Below, piece by piece: positions 9,172 through 16,977 of a stretch of DNA of 37,827 nucleotides. The notes under the pieces are model-generated. The model did no database searches, was not told the DNA's origin, and was given only the letters and a program-made list of their open reading frames with translations. Source of the DNA: an uncultured Acetatifactor sp. (lineage in GTDB: Bacteria > Bacillota > Clostridia > Lachnospirales > Lachnospiraceae); NCBI GenBank assembly GCA_910577185.1, contig CAJTLR010000034.1, positions 1 through 37,827 of the forward strand. The letters run 5' to 3'. The first letter of the stretch is position 1. The number at the start of each line of letters is the position of its first letter. The translations under genes and the position numbers were made by a program.

Positions 9172-10002
9172 TCAGTATTTTCGCACTGGCAGGATGCCGA
9201 ACAAATCCAGGGCCTTCTGAATGGCAATATCCCAGAATCTCCACTCATGGGCGTAACCCGGAAGGGAGAACCAGTCGGCATCCAGGCCGATTTCCAGGCA
9301 GTGCTTTTGGAAGGCCGTATACTGCCGGTACAGGAGCACATCCTCCTGGCCGCAGGCAAAAAACAGCCGGGGGAGCACTCCCAGGGGGGCTTTTTTGTCC
9401 AGAATATCCCAGACATTTTCTTCGGAAGCAATATATTTTTCCAGTCCTCCCGCATTTCTGATGGAAAGGGAAGTGCGCGGATTTTCCGGATCCAGGAAAG
9501 GATTGGGATCCCCCGGCTTCATCAGGGCAAAGTCCACCGGGACTGCGGAGAGGACAGCTGCCCCGGCGAACAGTTCGGGACGGTTTGCCGCATATTTTAC
9601 GGCGCCGCGGCCGCCCATGGACAGGCCCGCGATAAAATTATCCTCCCGTCTGCCGGAGGCCGGAAACCAGTGCTGTACCATGGGCATCAGTTCTTCCGTG
9701 AGGAAATCATACATGTTGTAACCCAGCATGGTATCTTCCCAGTTGGAATAATTGGAGTTCAGTGCGCTGGGCATGACAACCACAAGGCCGCGCTCCCTGG
9801 CGTAAAGTTCGATTCCGGTATAACGGACCCAGTCGGAATGATCGCCGAAGGTGCCGTGGAGAAGCCAGAGGACTTTGTATTTTTTCTCACCGGAATAAAA
9901 GGTTTTGGGATCCGCCCCCTGGGGAATCTGGGGGAGGATTATGGAGACCTGGGTGTTGCCCTTCAGACAGAGACTTTCCAGATTCATTGTAAGTAATGGC
10001 AT
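9172..10002 (-). CDS. Putative esterase, EstA/esterase-D family
   Basis: This 276-residue alpha/beta hydrolase matches the Putative_esterase family (PF00756), which includes S-formylglutathione hydrolase, tributyrin esterase EstA and acetyl-xylan/feruloyl esterases. VLWLLHGTFGDHSDWVRYTG is the oxyanion region. GLSMGG has the nucleophile Ser128, and YAHEW near residue 252 supplies the probable catalytic histidine. The ATG at 10002 follows AGGAGG by four bases. There is no signal peptide. Overall it resembles the protein encoded at 18464-19312 on the other arm (shared RREDNF and G-S-MGG blocks), so the two are probably paralogues. It lies downstream of the sucrose-phosphorylase-like gene, separated by a 132-base gap with a large hairpin. 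Confidence 0.88.
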   Translation of the reverse strand: MPLLTMNLESLCLKGNTQVSIILPQIPQGADPKTFYSGEKKYKVLWLLHGTFGDHSDWVRYTGIELYARERGLVVVMPSALNSNYSNWEDTMLGYNMYDFLTEELMPMVQHWFPASGRREDNFIAGLSMGGRGAVKYAANRPELFAGAAVLSAVPVDFALMKPGDPNPFLDPENPRTSLSIRNAGGLEKYIASEENVWDILDKKAPLGVLPRLFFACGQEDVLLYRQYTAFQKHCLEIGLDADWFSLPGYAHEWRFWDIAIQKALDLFGILPVRKY

Positions 10003-10022
10003 GGGTACCTCCTGATTTTTCG

Positions 10023-10104
10023 TTCCGTCCCGTCATGGGGAGGCATTTTCCGCTGCGGAGCGGGCGGCAGAAAATGCTTCCGGCATGTCTGTGGCGGGAT
10101 GGAA
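10023..10104. repeat. Long imperfect inverted repeat between two operon genes
   Basis: The outer arms are TTCCGTCCCG (10023-10032) and CGGGATGGAA (10095-10104). The inner arms are GCATTTTC (10043-10050) and GAAAATGC (10070-10077), continued by GCTGC/GCGGC after one mismatch. No T-run follows on either strand, so it is not a classical terminator. It may be an mRNA-stabilising or processing hairpin, or a small palindromic repeat element. Confidence 0.6.
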
Positions 10105-10134
10105 ACAGATTTCAATAATAGATTTTCATTTGCC

Positions 10135-11622
10135 TCATGACAGAAGCAAACGGGTCATTTCCCGGGTGTCCGGGTCAAAGTAAGTGATGTCAAAGGATTT
10201 TGTTTCCATATCACAGGAAAGGGTGCAGCGGTAGCTATTATGCGTCCAGGTGATGGTAAGCCGGCTGGTTTTCCCCGGGGATACTTCCGGACCGGGGGTT
10301 ACGGCAAAGTCTCCGTCGAAGGCGGGATAGGAATTTCGAAACTGCATCAGGCGGAACAATTGTTTTACCACCGGCTTTGCCACAGCTTCCTCCAGTTCCC
10401 GTTCCGAGTAGGTATGGCGGTTGATGCTCCGGGGCTCTTCCCCGCGCATGAGGGCTTCCACATCATTCTCCCCGGCCAGCATACCTACATAGTACACCTG
10501 GGGAATGCCGGGGGTAAAAAACTGGACGGCCCTGGCCAGCAGATAATCATTGTCATTGCATCTCAAAGCGGAATAAAAAGTGCATCCCATCTGATACAGG
10601 CGGGATTTTCCCTTGTCGGTTTTGATCATGCTGGGGAAACGCAGGTAGGGCCTGGCATCCCGGGTGATATCGTCCACATCATCCCGCACCAGATCGATCT
10701 CCTCATCCGAAAGCAGATCCACTACATCCACCACACCGATGCCATCGTGGGTGTCAAGGGTGGTGAACTGATTGCGGGGACATATTTTCAGCCAGTGGAT
10801 GAGACGCTGGCTCTGGCCGCTTTTTATGGCGTGAAGGAGCAGCATGGGCAGCGCGAAATCATATACCCAGTATCCGTGTTCTGCCATTTTCAGCTGAATG
10901 TGATAGTTTTCATGGATCTCCGCCAGCATGCGTGTGCCGGTTTCTTCCAGGGGCTTCATGGACAGATCCAGGATTTCCCAGATCTCCGGCTCCACAAAGA
11001 AGCAGCTGGTGCCGGGGCGTTTGCTGGTATACGCAAAAGCGTCGAAACGGACCAGGGGCACATGGGAGGCAATGCGCTTCAGGTTTCTGGCGTAATAGTC
11101 CCCTGTGGCCGGGGCATACGGGTTGATATCGATCTGCTCCTGGAAGAATGTGTTCCAGAGAGAGACTTTTTTCCCATCCTTGCGGACAAAGTCCATTTTG
11201 GGCAGGACAGGCTTGCGGCAGTAGAGCATTTTCCGCTCCTCCTCGGAAGGCTCACCGCCGGGCCAGAATTCATCCCAGTGGATGAACATATCCCGATAGG
11301 GGGAGGCATCGCCTCTTTCCATGTAATCCCGGAATTCATCACAACGGATGGAGACATGATTCAGCATGAAATCTGCCATCAGATAATATTGGGAACCCAG
11401 CCGGTCAATGTCTTCCCAGGTTCCCAGCGCCGGGTCCACGGTGTCGTAGTTGATGACGGCAAAGCCCCTGTCGCCGGAGGAGGGGTAAAAGGGAAGAAGA
11501 TGCAGGCCGCATACTGCTCCACGGGGGATATATTTTTTCAGGTTCTGCTCCAGCTCCTTCAGGTCTGCGCCCAGGGTATTGCCGTAGGTGATGAGCATGA
11601 TTTTGTTTTCGATTTGTTTCAT
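10135..11622 (-). CDS. Sucrose-phosphorylase-like glycoside phosphorylase (GH13 subfamily 18)
   Basis: GH13_18 enzymes reversibly split sucrose or related alpha-glucosides with phosphate, giving alpha-glucose-1-phosphate plus an acceptor. The 495-residue length matches sucrose phosphorylases. The nucleophile is Asp194 (LVRFDAFAY), the acid/base Glu235 (LAEIHENY) and the third acid Asp293 (LDTHDGIGVVD). AVQFFTPGIPQVYYVGMLAG is a family hallmark. The ATG at 11622 follows AGGAG by seven bases; an ATG 15 bases earlier overlaps that site and is unlikely. Compared from memory with bifidobacterial sucrose phosphorylase, the phosphate-loop segment YRPRPGLP reads YCRKPVLP (134-141) and RDINRH reads RSINRH (398-403). 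The acceptor might therefore not be plain fructose: sucrose-6F-phosphate, glucosylglycerate and glucosylglycerol phosphorylases share this subfamily. It is cytoplasmic and follows two sugar permease genes. Confidence 0.88.
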   Translation of the reverse strand: MKQIENKIMLITYGNTLGADLKELEQNLKKYIPRGAVCGLHLLPFYPSSGDRGFAVINYDTVDPALGTWEDIDRLGSQYYLMADFMLNHVSIRCDEFRDYMERGDASPYRDMFIHWDEFWPGGEPSEEERKMLYCRKPVLPKMDFVRKDGKKVSLWNTFFQEQIDINPYAPATGDYYARNLKRIASHVPLVRFDAFAYTSKRPGTSCFFVEPEIWEILDLSMKPLEETGTRMLAEIHENYHIQLKMAEHGYWVYDFALPMLLLHAIKSGQSQRLIHWLKICPRNQFTTLDTHDGIGVVDVVDLLSDEEIDLVRDDVDDITRDARPYLRFPSMIKTDKGKSRLYQMGCTFYSALRCNDNDYLLARAVQFFTPGIPQVYYVGMLAGENDVEALMRGEEPRSINRHTYSERELEEAVAKPVVKQLFRLMQFRNSYPAFDGDFAVTPGPEVSPGKTSRLTITWTHNSYRCTLSCDMETKSFDITYFDPDTREMTRLLLS

Positions 11623-11660
11623 GACATTTCTCCTCATTTTCTTTTGCGGTTTTTCTGTCC

Positions 11661-12542
11661 TTATCCTTTTACGGAGCCCACCGTGATTCCGGCCACAAAT
11701 GATTTCTGGAAAAAAGGATAGGCAATCAGCACCGGGATAACGGCGATGACGGCCAGGGCCATGCGGATGCCCGTGCTTGGAATCTGGCGGGCGGTTCCCA
11801 GGGAAGAACTGTGGGAGGACAGCACGGTCACATTGTTCATGACAGAGTTTAAAAAGTTCTGTATTCCGTAAAGTTCTGTCCGGATGCGGATGAAATAGAC
11901 ACCGTTGGTCCAGTTATTCCAATAGGCTATGGCGGACATCAGCGCGATGGTGGCCAGGATGGGCCGCGACATGGGCGTCACCACCCGGAGCAGCACGGCC
12001 ATTTCGCCGGCGCCGTCTATTCTGGCGGCTTCCACCACTTCGTTTGGAACATTGGAGGTGATATAGGTTCTGCACATGATGACGTAAAAGGCGTTCATCA
12101 AAAGGTAGGGGACCACCATTCCCCAGTAAGTATCCACAATATGGAAGATATTGGCATAGATCAGATAAGTGGGGACAAAACCGCCGTTAAAAAGCATGGT
12201 GAAAAACAATATAAAGGAAATTACCTTGCGCCCCGGAAGGGATTCCCTGGACAGCGGATAGGCAAACATAAAGGTCATGCACATATTTGCGATGGTGCCC
12301 ACGGCAGTGTACATCAGGCTCATTCCGTAGGACCGGAAGATGGCGCTTTTGGTGGTCCATATGTACTGGTATGCCTCCAGGCTGAATTCCCTGGGAAACA
12401 GAGTGTAGCCGAAGGCTTTCAGACTGCTTTCGGAGGACAGGGAACCGGATATCAGAAGGGCAAATGGCAGGAGGCATGCAAAAACGAAAAATAACATCAC
12501 AAGACTCATGAGGATTCGGTAAATTTTACTGTTCTGGATCAT
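11661..12542 (-). CDS. Carbohydrate ABC transporter permease, YtcP/LplC type (MalG-like)
   Basis: This is one of the two inner-membrane subunits of a sugar importer. The 293-residue protein has about six membrane segments. Its conserved cytoplasmic EAA loop (EVVEAARIDGAGE, then P..RPILATIAL) docks the ATPase. I start it at the ATG at 12542, seven bases after GAAGG; a TTG start upstream overlaps the binding site. It ends with the sequence VAGITVGSVKG typical of YtcP-like permeases. It lies in the minus-strand operon after the LplB-like permease. No ATPase gene is nearby, so a shared MsmK-type ATPase encoded elsewhere probably powers it. Confidence 0.92.
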   Translation of the reverse strand: MIQNSKIYRILMSLVMLFFVFACLLPFALLISGSLSSESSLKAFGYTLFPREFSLEAYQYIWTTKSAIFRSYGMSLMYTAVGTIANMCMTFMFAYPLSRESLPGRKVISFILFFTMLFNGGFVPTYLIYANIFHIVDTYWGMVVPYLLMNAFYVIMCRTYITSNVPNEVVEAARIDGAGEMAVLLRVVTPMSRPILATIALMSAIAYWNNWTNGVYFIRIRTELYGIQNFLNSVMNNVTVLSSHSSSLGTARQIPSTGIRMALAVIAVIPVLIAYPFFQKSFVAGITVGSVKG

Positions 12543-12626
12543 GGTTATACCTTCTTTCTGCTGCAATTTTTTTCGGTGATGAAAACTGGTTTTCCGGTCA
12601 GGGTCCGGCGCCCGGCCTGGCCGGCT

Positions 12627-13556
12627 TTAAAACAATGCGCTTTCCCTGTCTATTTTGCTGACCACCGTGTTTGCGATGAAAATACAGACAAATCCCAGAA
12701 TGGACTGGAGGAATCCGGCAGCCGTACTTCTTCCGATATCATTCATTTCCAGCAGGGCCCTGTATACATAGGTGTCAATGGTCTGGGTAGTGCTGTACAG
12801 CAGGCCGCTGTTCATGGGAATCTGGTAGAACAGACCGAAATCGGAATAACAGATTCTGCCAACGGCCATCAGCACCAGAGTGATGATGGTGGTCTTTAAA
12901 AAGGGAAGGGTGATGAAGCGGATCTGCTGGAGGATGGATGCCCCGTCCACCACTGCGGCTTCGTAGTAGGTCTTGTCGATGCCAATGAGCGTGGAATAAT
13001 AAAGAATGGACGAATATCCGAAACTCATCCAGAGGTACACAATGACCAGGATCACCGGCCAGTATCCGGCCTGGCTGTACCAGCTGACGGGTTCTCCCCC
13101 CAAGGCTTTTAATAAGGTATTGTTCACAAAACCGGTGCTTCCGCTCAAGAAAGCGTACACGATGTAACTTATGATCACGGTTGACAGCAGATAAGGTATC
13201 AGGATCACAATCTGGCTGGCCCTCCTGAAGAATTTTTTCTTTAAACTGTCCAGGGCAATGGCGGTGAAGACTCCCAGCAGATTGCCCAGAAAAATAAATG
13301 CAAGGTTATAGAGAATGGTATTTCTGAAAAAAATAAAAGCATCTTTGGTGCTGAACAGATACTTAAAATTGGAGAACCCTGTCCAGGGACTATTCAGTAT
13401 GCCGGCGGAGTAGTCCACTTTCTTGAAGGCAAGTGCCAGCCCCGCCATGGGCATATAATTGTTGACGACCAGGTAAAGGAACCCGGGAAGCATCATCAGG
13501 TAGAGGGGAAGCGCCCGGACGAACCTTTTTTTGTGTTTCGGATATTTTTGTTTCAT
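12627..13556 (-). CDS. Carbohydrate ABC transporter permease, LplB/UgpA type (MalF-like)
   Basis: This is the second membrane subunit of the sugar importer, 309 residues with about six membrane segments. LPGFLYLVVNNYMPMAGLAL near the N-terminus is typical of LplB-like permeases, and the EAA loop reads YYEAAVVDGAS followed by ITLPFLKTTI. The start at 13556 follows AAGGAG by about ten bases; in-frame ATGs upstream have no binding site. It is the first gene of the minus-strand operon, driven by the promoter at 13651-13678. An 84-base gap containing a GC-rich palindrome (CCGGCCAGGCCGG) separates it from the second permease gene. The binding protein gene is transcribed divergently. Confidence 0.92.
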   Translation of the reverse strand: MKQKYPKHKKRFVRALPLYLMMLPGFLYLVVNNYMPMAGLALAFKKVDYSAGILNSPWTGFSNFKYLFSTKDAFIFFRNTILYNLAFIFLGNLLGVFTAIALDSLKKKFFRRASQIVILIPYLLSTVIISYIVYAFLSGSTGFVNNTLLKALGGEPVSWYSQAGYWPVILVIVYLWMSFGYSSILYYSTLIGIDKTYYEAAVVDGASILQQIRFITLPFLKTTIITLVLMAVGRICYSDFGLFYQIPMNSGLLYSTTQTIDTYVYRALLEMNDIGRSTAAGFLQSILGFVCIFIANTVVSKIDRESALF

Positions 13557-13650
13557 AATGCAGTTACTCCTTTCGCGTGTGACAGCCTTTGGCATTTTAT
13601 ACAAATAAGATACAGCTTTCCGGAAATGTCAGCTATCATTTTTGTGAGAA

Positions 13651-13678
13651 ATAATATCACATTTCTGCTTTTTGTGAA
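13651..13678 (-). promoter_or_regulatory. Promoter of the permease-phosphorylase-esterase operon
   Basis: On the minus strand TTCACA (13673-13678) and TATTAT (13651-13656) are separated by 16 bases; each box matches the sigma-A consensus at five of six positions. The leader before the ATG at 13556 would be about 90 bases. Confidence 0.6.
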
Positions 13679-13734
13679 AAAACCGGGTAAAAATGTATTA
13701 TTGTATGTAATAAATGGATGCAGAAATTAGAAAA

Positions 13735-13765
13735 GTGACGATTTACAACAGAAATCTGATAGAAT
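13735..13765 (+). promoter_or_regulatory. Probable extended -10 promoter of the binding-protein operon
   Basis: TGATAGAAT at 13757-13765 is an extended -10 element. GTGACG (13735-13740) is a possible -35 with a long 19-base spacing, so activator dependence is likely. The leader to 13866 would be about 95 bases. Confidence 0.42.
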
Positions 13766-13865
13766 GGTCCGGCAGTATTTTGTTAAGATGTATGCATCTC
13801 AAAAAGACATGGATATTGTGCCTGCGGCCCAAATTCGCAGGTTACGGAAAGGTTTGGTGGTTTTT

Positions 13866-15452
13866 ATGAAGAGGAAACTATTGGCGGCAGTGCTGGCGGC
13901 AGCGATGGTAAGCACGATGTTTACCGGATGCGGAAACAAAGAAGAGGAAGGCGGCAGCCCGGATGTGTCAGGGGAGTCTTCCGCACAGCAGGGGACGGAG
14001 AGCAACACGGAGGCGGAAACCGGGGCAGAAGGGGAAGAGCCCGCGCAGGACGGGGAATACCCGGTGGTCACCATGGAATACCTTCTGATCGGCGACACTT
14101 CCCAGAAACAGGAAATCCAGGATGCGCTGAATGTGATTCTGCGGGAGAAGGCCCAGGCGGAAGTGGAGCTGGTGGGCATTGAATTTGCAAATCTGGTGAC
14201 ACAGCTGAACCTGATGCTTACGGGCGGGGAGAACTCCATTGACCTGTTCAACTCCTTCTGGTATACATCGGAGAGCAATCTGGTTTCCAACGGCCAGGTC
14301 ATGGCGCTGGATGATCTGCTGAAGGAATATGGCAAGGATATCCAGAGTGTCTATGAGGGATACGAAAGTTATCTCAACTGCGGCAAGATCGGCGACACCC
14401 TGTACGGGATTCCCAGCGTATATGCCTGGTGCAGCCAGAACGAGTACATTGTGTATTCGGAGGATGTGGAGAAAGCCGGAGTCGGGGAGGAACTGGCAAA
14501 GGCGGCCAGCCTGGAAGACATCACCAATGTCATGGTAAAATTAAAAGAAGCCAATCCGGACAAGTACTATATTCCCGGAGCCACACAGACTTACTGGATT
14601 CCCAAGTCCATAGACTACCTGGGAGATACCAATTTCCTGGGCGTGCTGACGGATCCCACCAGGTCCACAACAGTGGAAAACTATTATGAATCGGATTATT
14701 TCCGAAAATTTCTGGAGAATGTGAAGATCTGGAAGGAAAAAGGCATTATCTCGCCCGATCCCATGAGCAACTCGGACGCCACCCTTGTGAACCTTCAGTA
14801 TGGTGTGGCCAACGGAACCCTGGGATATAACTGGGACGCCCAGCAGGGCGTGGACAGCGTGGCGGCTTCCTACGGACTTAATGTGACCGGCGCCGCGGTG
14901 ACGGACAAGCTTGCAACCACCGGTGATGTGACCACTTATATGTGGCATATCAGTTCCTTCTGTAAGAATCCGGAGGCTGCCATGAGAGTGCTGAATGTGC
15001 TTTATTCCGACGAGGAAGCGGCGAAACTGGTGGGCCAGGGAATTGAAGGAAAGAATTATGTGGTGACGGAAGACGGAAGACTCAGCTTCCCGGAAGGAAA
15101 ATCATTGTTTGACTGCGGCTGGGGGCCGGGAGGATCCGCTTTGTGGCCCAATATTACCCTGTGCGCGCCAAGGGACTATGAACCGGTGGATATTTTCGAA
15201 CAGATGAAAGCGGCAAATGCTTCTGCCAGCAAATCACTGGCGCTGGGCTTCCAGTTTGACGCCTCACCGGTGGCGGACCAGATGGCTGCATGTGCCAATG
15301 TGATTTCCCAGTATTATATTCCGCTGATCATGGGCGAGGCCGATATCGACGCCGTACTGCCCGAGTTCCAGCAGGCGCTGCACACGGCGGGTATTGACGA
15401 CATTATCAAGGAAAAACAGAGTCAGCTGGACAGCTGGCTGGCAATTCAGTAA
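13866..15452 (+). CDS. Extracellular sugar-binding lipoprotein of an ABC importer
   Basis: This is the substrate-capturing subunit of the importer, anchored outside the cell membrane. The 528-residue protein begins with a lipoprotein signal peptide (MKRKLLAAVLAAAMVSTMFT) and a lipobox ending in Cys22. An acidic, low-complexity linker of about 40 residues follows (EEEGG, SAQQGTESNTEAETG). The rest resembles family 1 solute-binding proteins of LplA type, which work with LplB/YtcP permeases. The start at 13866 lies five bases after GGTGG. It is the first gene of the plus arm and is divergent from its permeases. The ligand is probably a small oligosaccharide or glycoside; sequence alone does not identify it. 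Confidence 0.9.
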   Translation: MKRKLLAAVLAAAMVSTMFTGCGNKEEEGGSPDVSGESSAQQGTESNTEAETGAEGEEPAQDGEYPVVTMEYLLIGDTSQKQEIQDALNVILREKAQAEVELVGIEFANLVTQLNLMLTGGENSIDLFNSFWYTSESNLVSNGQVMALDDLLKEYGKDIQSVYEGYESYLNCGKIGDTLYGIPSVYAWCSQNEYIVYSEDVEKAGVGEELAKAASLEDITNVMVKLKEANPDKYYIPGATQTYWIPKSIDYLGDTNFLGVLTDPTRSTTVENYYESDYFRKFLENVKIWKEKGIISPDPMSNSDATLVNLQYGVANGTLGYNWDAQQGVDSVAASYGLNVTGAAVTDKLATTGDVTTYMWHISSFCKNPEAAMRVLNVLYSDEEAAKLVGQGIEGKNYVVTEDGRLSFPEGKSLFDCGWGPGGSALWPNITLCAPRDYEPVDIFEQMKAANASASKSLALGFQFDASPVADQMAACANVISQYYIPLIMGEADIDAVLPEFQQALHTAGIDDIIKEKQSQLDSWLAIQ

Positions 15453-15468
15453 AAAGACGGAGGGAATT

Positions 15469-16974
15469 ATGGCGTGTCTCACAAGAACGACCCCGGAAAG
15501 TGCGGGGATCTCATCGGAAAGGATGGAATGGCTGTTAAAGCGGCTCATGCACAGGCATACTCGGATGAACGGCTTTATGGCGGCCCGTGAGGGAAAAGTG
15601 TTTGCGGAATGCTGGTGGAAGCCTTACGGCCCGGACCTGGTCCACAGCAATCATTCCATGGGAAAGAGCTATACCTGCACGGCCATAGGCATAGCGGAGC
15701 AGGAGGGAATTCTCTGTCTGGAGGAAAAGGTTACGGAAATTTTCAGGGACGAAATAGAAAAGGCAGGTATTGTGCCGGATGAGAACATGAAAAAGATCAC
15801 CATACGCCATGTGCTTACCATGACCAACGGCATGGCGGTGCATCCGGAGATGACCGAAGACTGGATCTGTGATTATTTCAGGACGCCCGTAACCTATCTG
15901 CCGGGCACCCGGTTTCTGTACAATTCTTCCGGATCCTGCCTGCTGGGAGCCATTATTTACAAAAAAACGGGCATGGGACTGAAGGAATATCTCACACCCA
16001 GGCTTTTTGAAAAGATAGGAATCGATGCGGAAAGATTTGTCTGGCTGGATTTTCCGGATAAGATCGCGGCGGAGCCGGGCACCTTTGCCACCACGGAGGA
16101 TAATCTCCGCCTGGGGATGCTGTACTGTGAGTACGGGAAATGGCAGGGGGAACAGATTCTGAGTGAGAAGTTTGTGAAGGATGCCCTGTCCGTACAGACA
16201 GACACCTCTTACGCGCCGGAACAGAAGGACGGAAGATGCGGATACGGTTATCAGCTCTGGGCCTGCAGCAGGCCCGGGGTTTACCGGTTTGACGGCGGGC
16301 AGGGACAGTTCGGGATTATCTGGCCGGACAAAAAACTGGTGGTTTCCATACATGAAGGAGCCATGATGCCATACGGGCCCCAGGCCACCCTGGATGCGGT
16401 TTACGAAGGACTTTTTGATGTGATCAGGGATGAGGCGCTGGAGGAAGACAGAGAGGCATATGAACGTTTTACAGCCTTCGCGGAAAGCCTCACCGTGCCG
16501 GATGACCTTCCGGACCAGCTGCCGGGGCATGAAGACCTGACGGGAACCTACGGCATGATCTCAGGGGAACTGGATCCGTGGATGTGCGTGGCGCCGCCCG
16601 GAAAAGGTGATTTTTTCAAATTGTTCCGCGCGAAGGAAAGGGATCTGCCCGTGAGGGAATTTTCCCTTGCCGAAGACAGTGACAGTTATGTATTCGCGTT
16701 TGGGGAGCACAAAATCAGGGCTTACAGGGACGGAAAGTGGAGGCCGGAAAAAATCAGGAATGTGCTGGCAGGACTGGACGATTACTGCGCCACCGCCAGA
16801 TTTATCAATACATACACCCTGGAGATTACCGTTCACTGGCTGGAATCATGGACGGTGACACGGCTCCGTTTTGAAAAGCTGAACGGACATTTGTATACAA
16901 AAACCATGAACCTGAGACTGAATGAGGAAGATAACTGGCTGTTCCGGACCGGAACAGCCTGCAGAAAGGAATAG
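15469..16974 (+). CDS. Beta-lactamase-family serine hydrolase with C-terminal extra domain
   Basis: This 501-residue protein has the serine beta-lactamase fold in its first roughly 350 residues. The SxxK motif is SMGK with Ser63 and Lys66, and FLYNSSGSCLLG carries the probable catalytic Tyr-x-Ser element. The last roughly 150 residues form a separate domain rich in beta-strand, as in many class C-like hydrolases. The ATG at 15469 follows GGAGGG closely, 16 bases after the binding-protein gene. No signal peptide is seen, so it should act in the cytoplasm on something imported, most likely as an esterase or amidase. It is only distantly similar to the hydrolase encoded at 6796-7983, so a recent duplication is unlikely. 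Confidence 0.87.
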   Translation: MACLTRTTPESAGISSERMEWLLKRLMHRHTRMNGFMAAREGKVFAECWWKPYGPDLVHSNHSMGKSYTCTAIGIAEQEGILCLEEKVTEIFRDEIEKAGIVPDENMKKITIRHVLTMTNGMAVHPEMTEDWICDYFRTPVTYLPGTRFLYNSSGSCLLGAIIYKKTGMGLKEYLTPRLFEKIGIDAERFVWLDFPDKIAAEPGTFATTEDNLRLGMLYCEYGKWQGEQILSEKFVKDALSVQTDTSYAPEQKDGRCGYGYQLWACSRPGVYRFDGGQGQFGIIWPDKKLVVSIHEGAMMPYGPQATLDAVYEGLFDVIRDEALEEDREAYERFTAFAESLTVPDDLPDQLPGHEDLTGTYGMISGELDPWMCVAPPGKGDFFKLFRAKERDLPVREFSLAEDSDSYVFAFGEHKIRAYRDGKWRPEKIRNVLAGLDDYCATARFINTYTLEITVHWLESWTVTRLRFEKLNGHLYTKTMNLRLNEEDNWLFRTGTACRKE

Positions 16975-16977
16975 TCC

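Larger units (their letters stand above)
13557..13865. other. Divergent control region of the sugar-utilisation locus
   Basis: These 309 bases separate the permease operon (minus) from the binding-protein operon (plus). They hold a good minus promoter (13651-13678), a weaker plus promoter (13735-13765) and a leader hairpin CCTGCG/CGCAGG at 13821-13841. No clear catabolite-repression (cre) element or LacI-type palindrome was recognised, which is compatible with control by the nearby AraC-type regulator, whose sites are direct repeats and hard to spot by eye. Confidence 0.6.
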
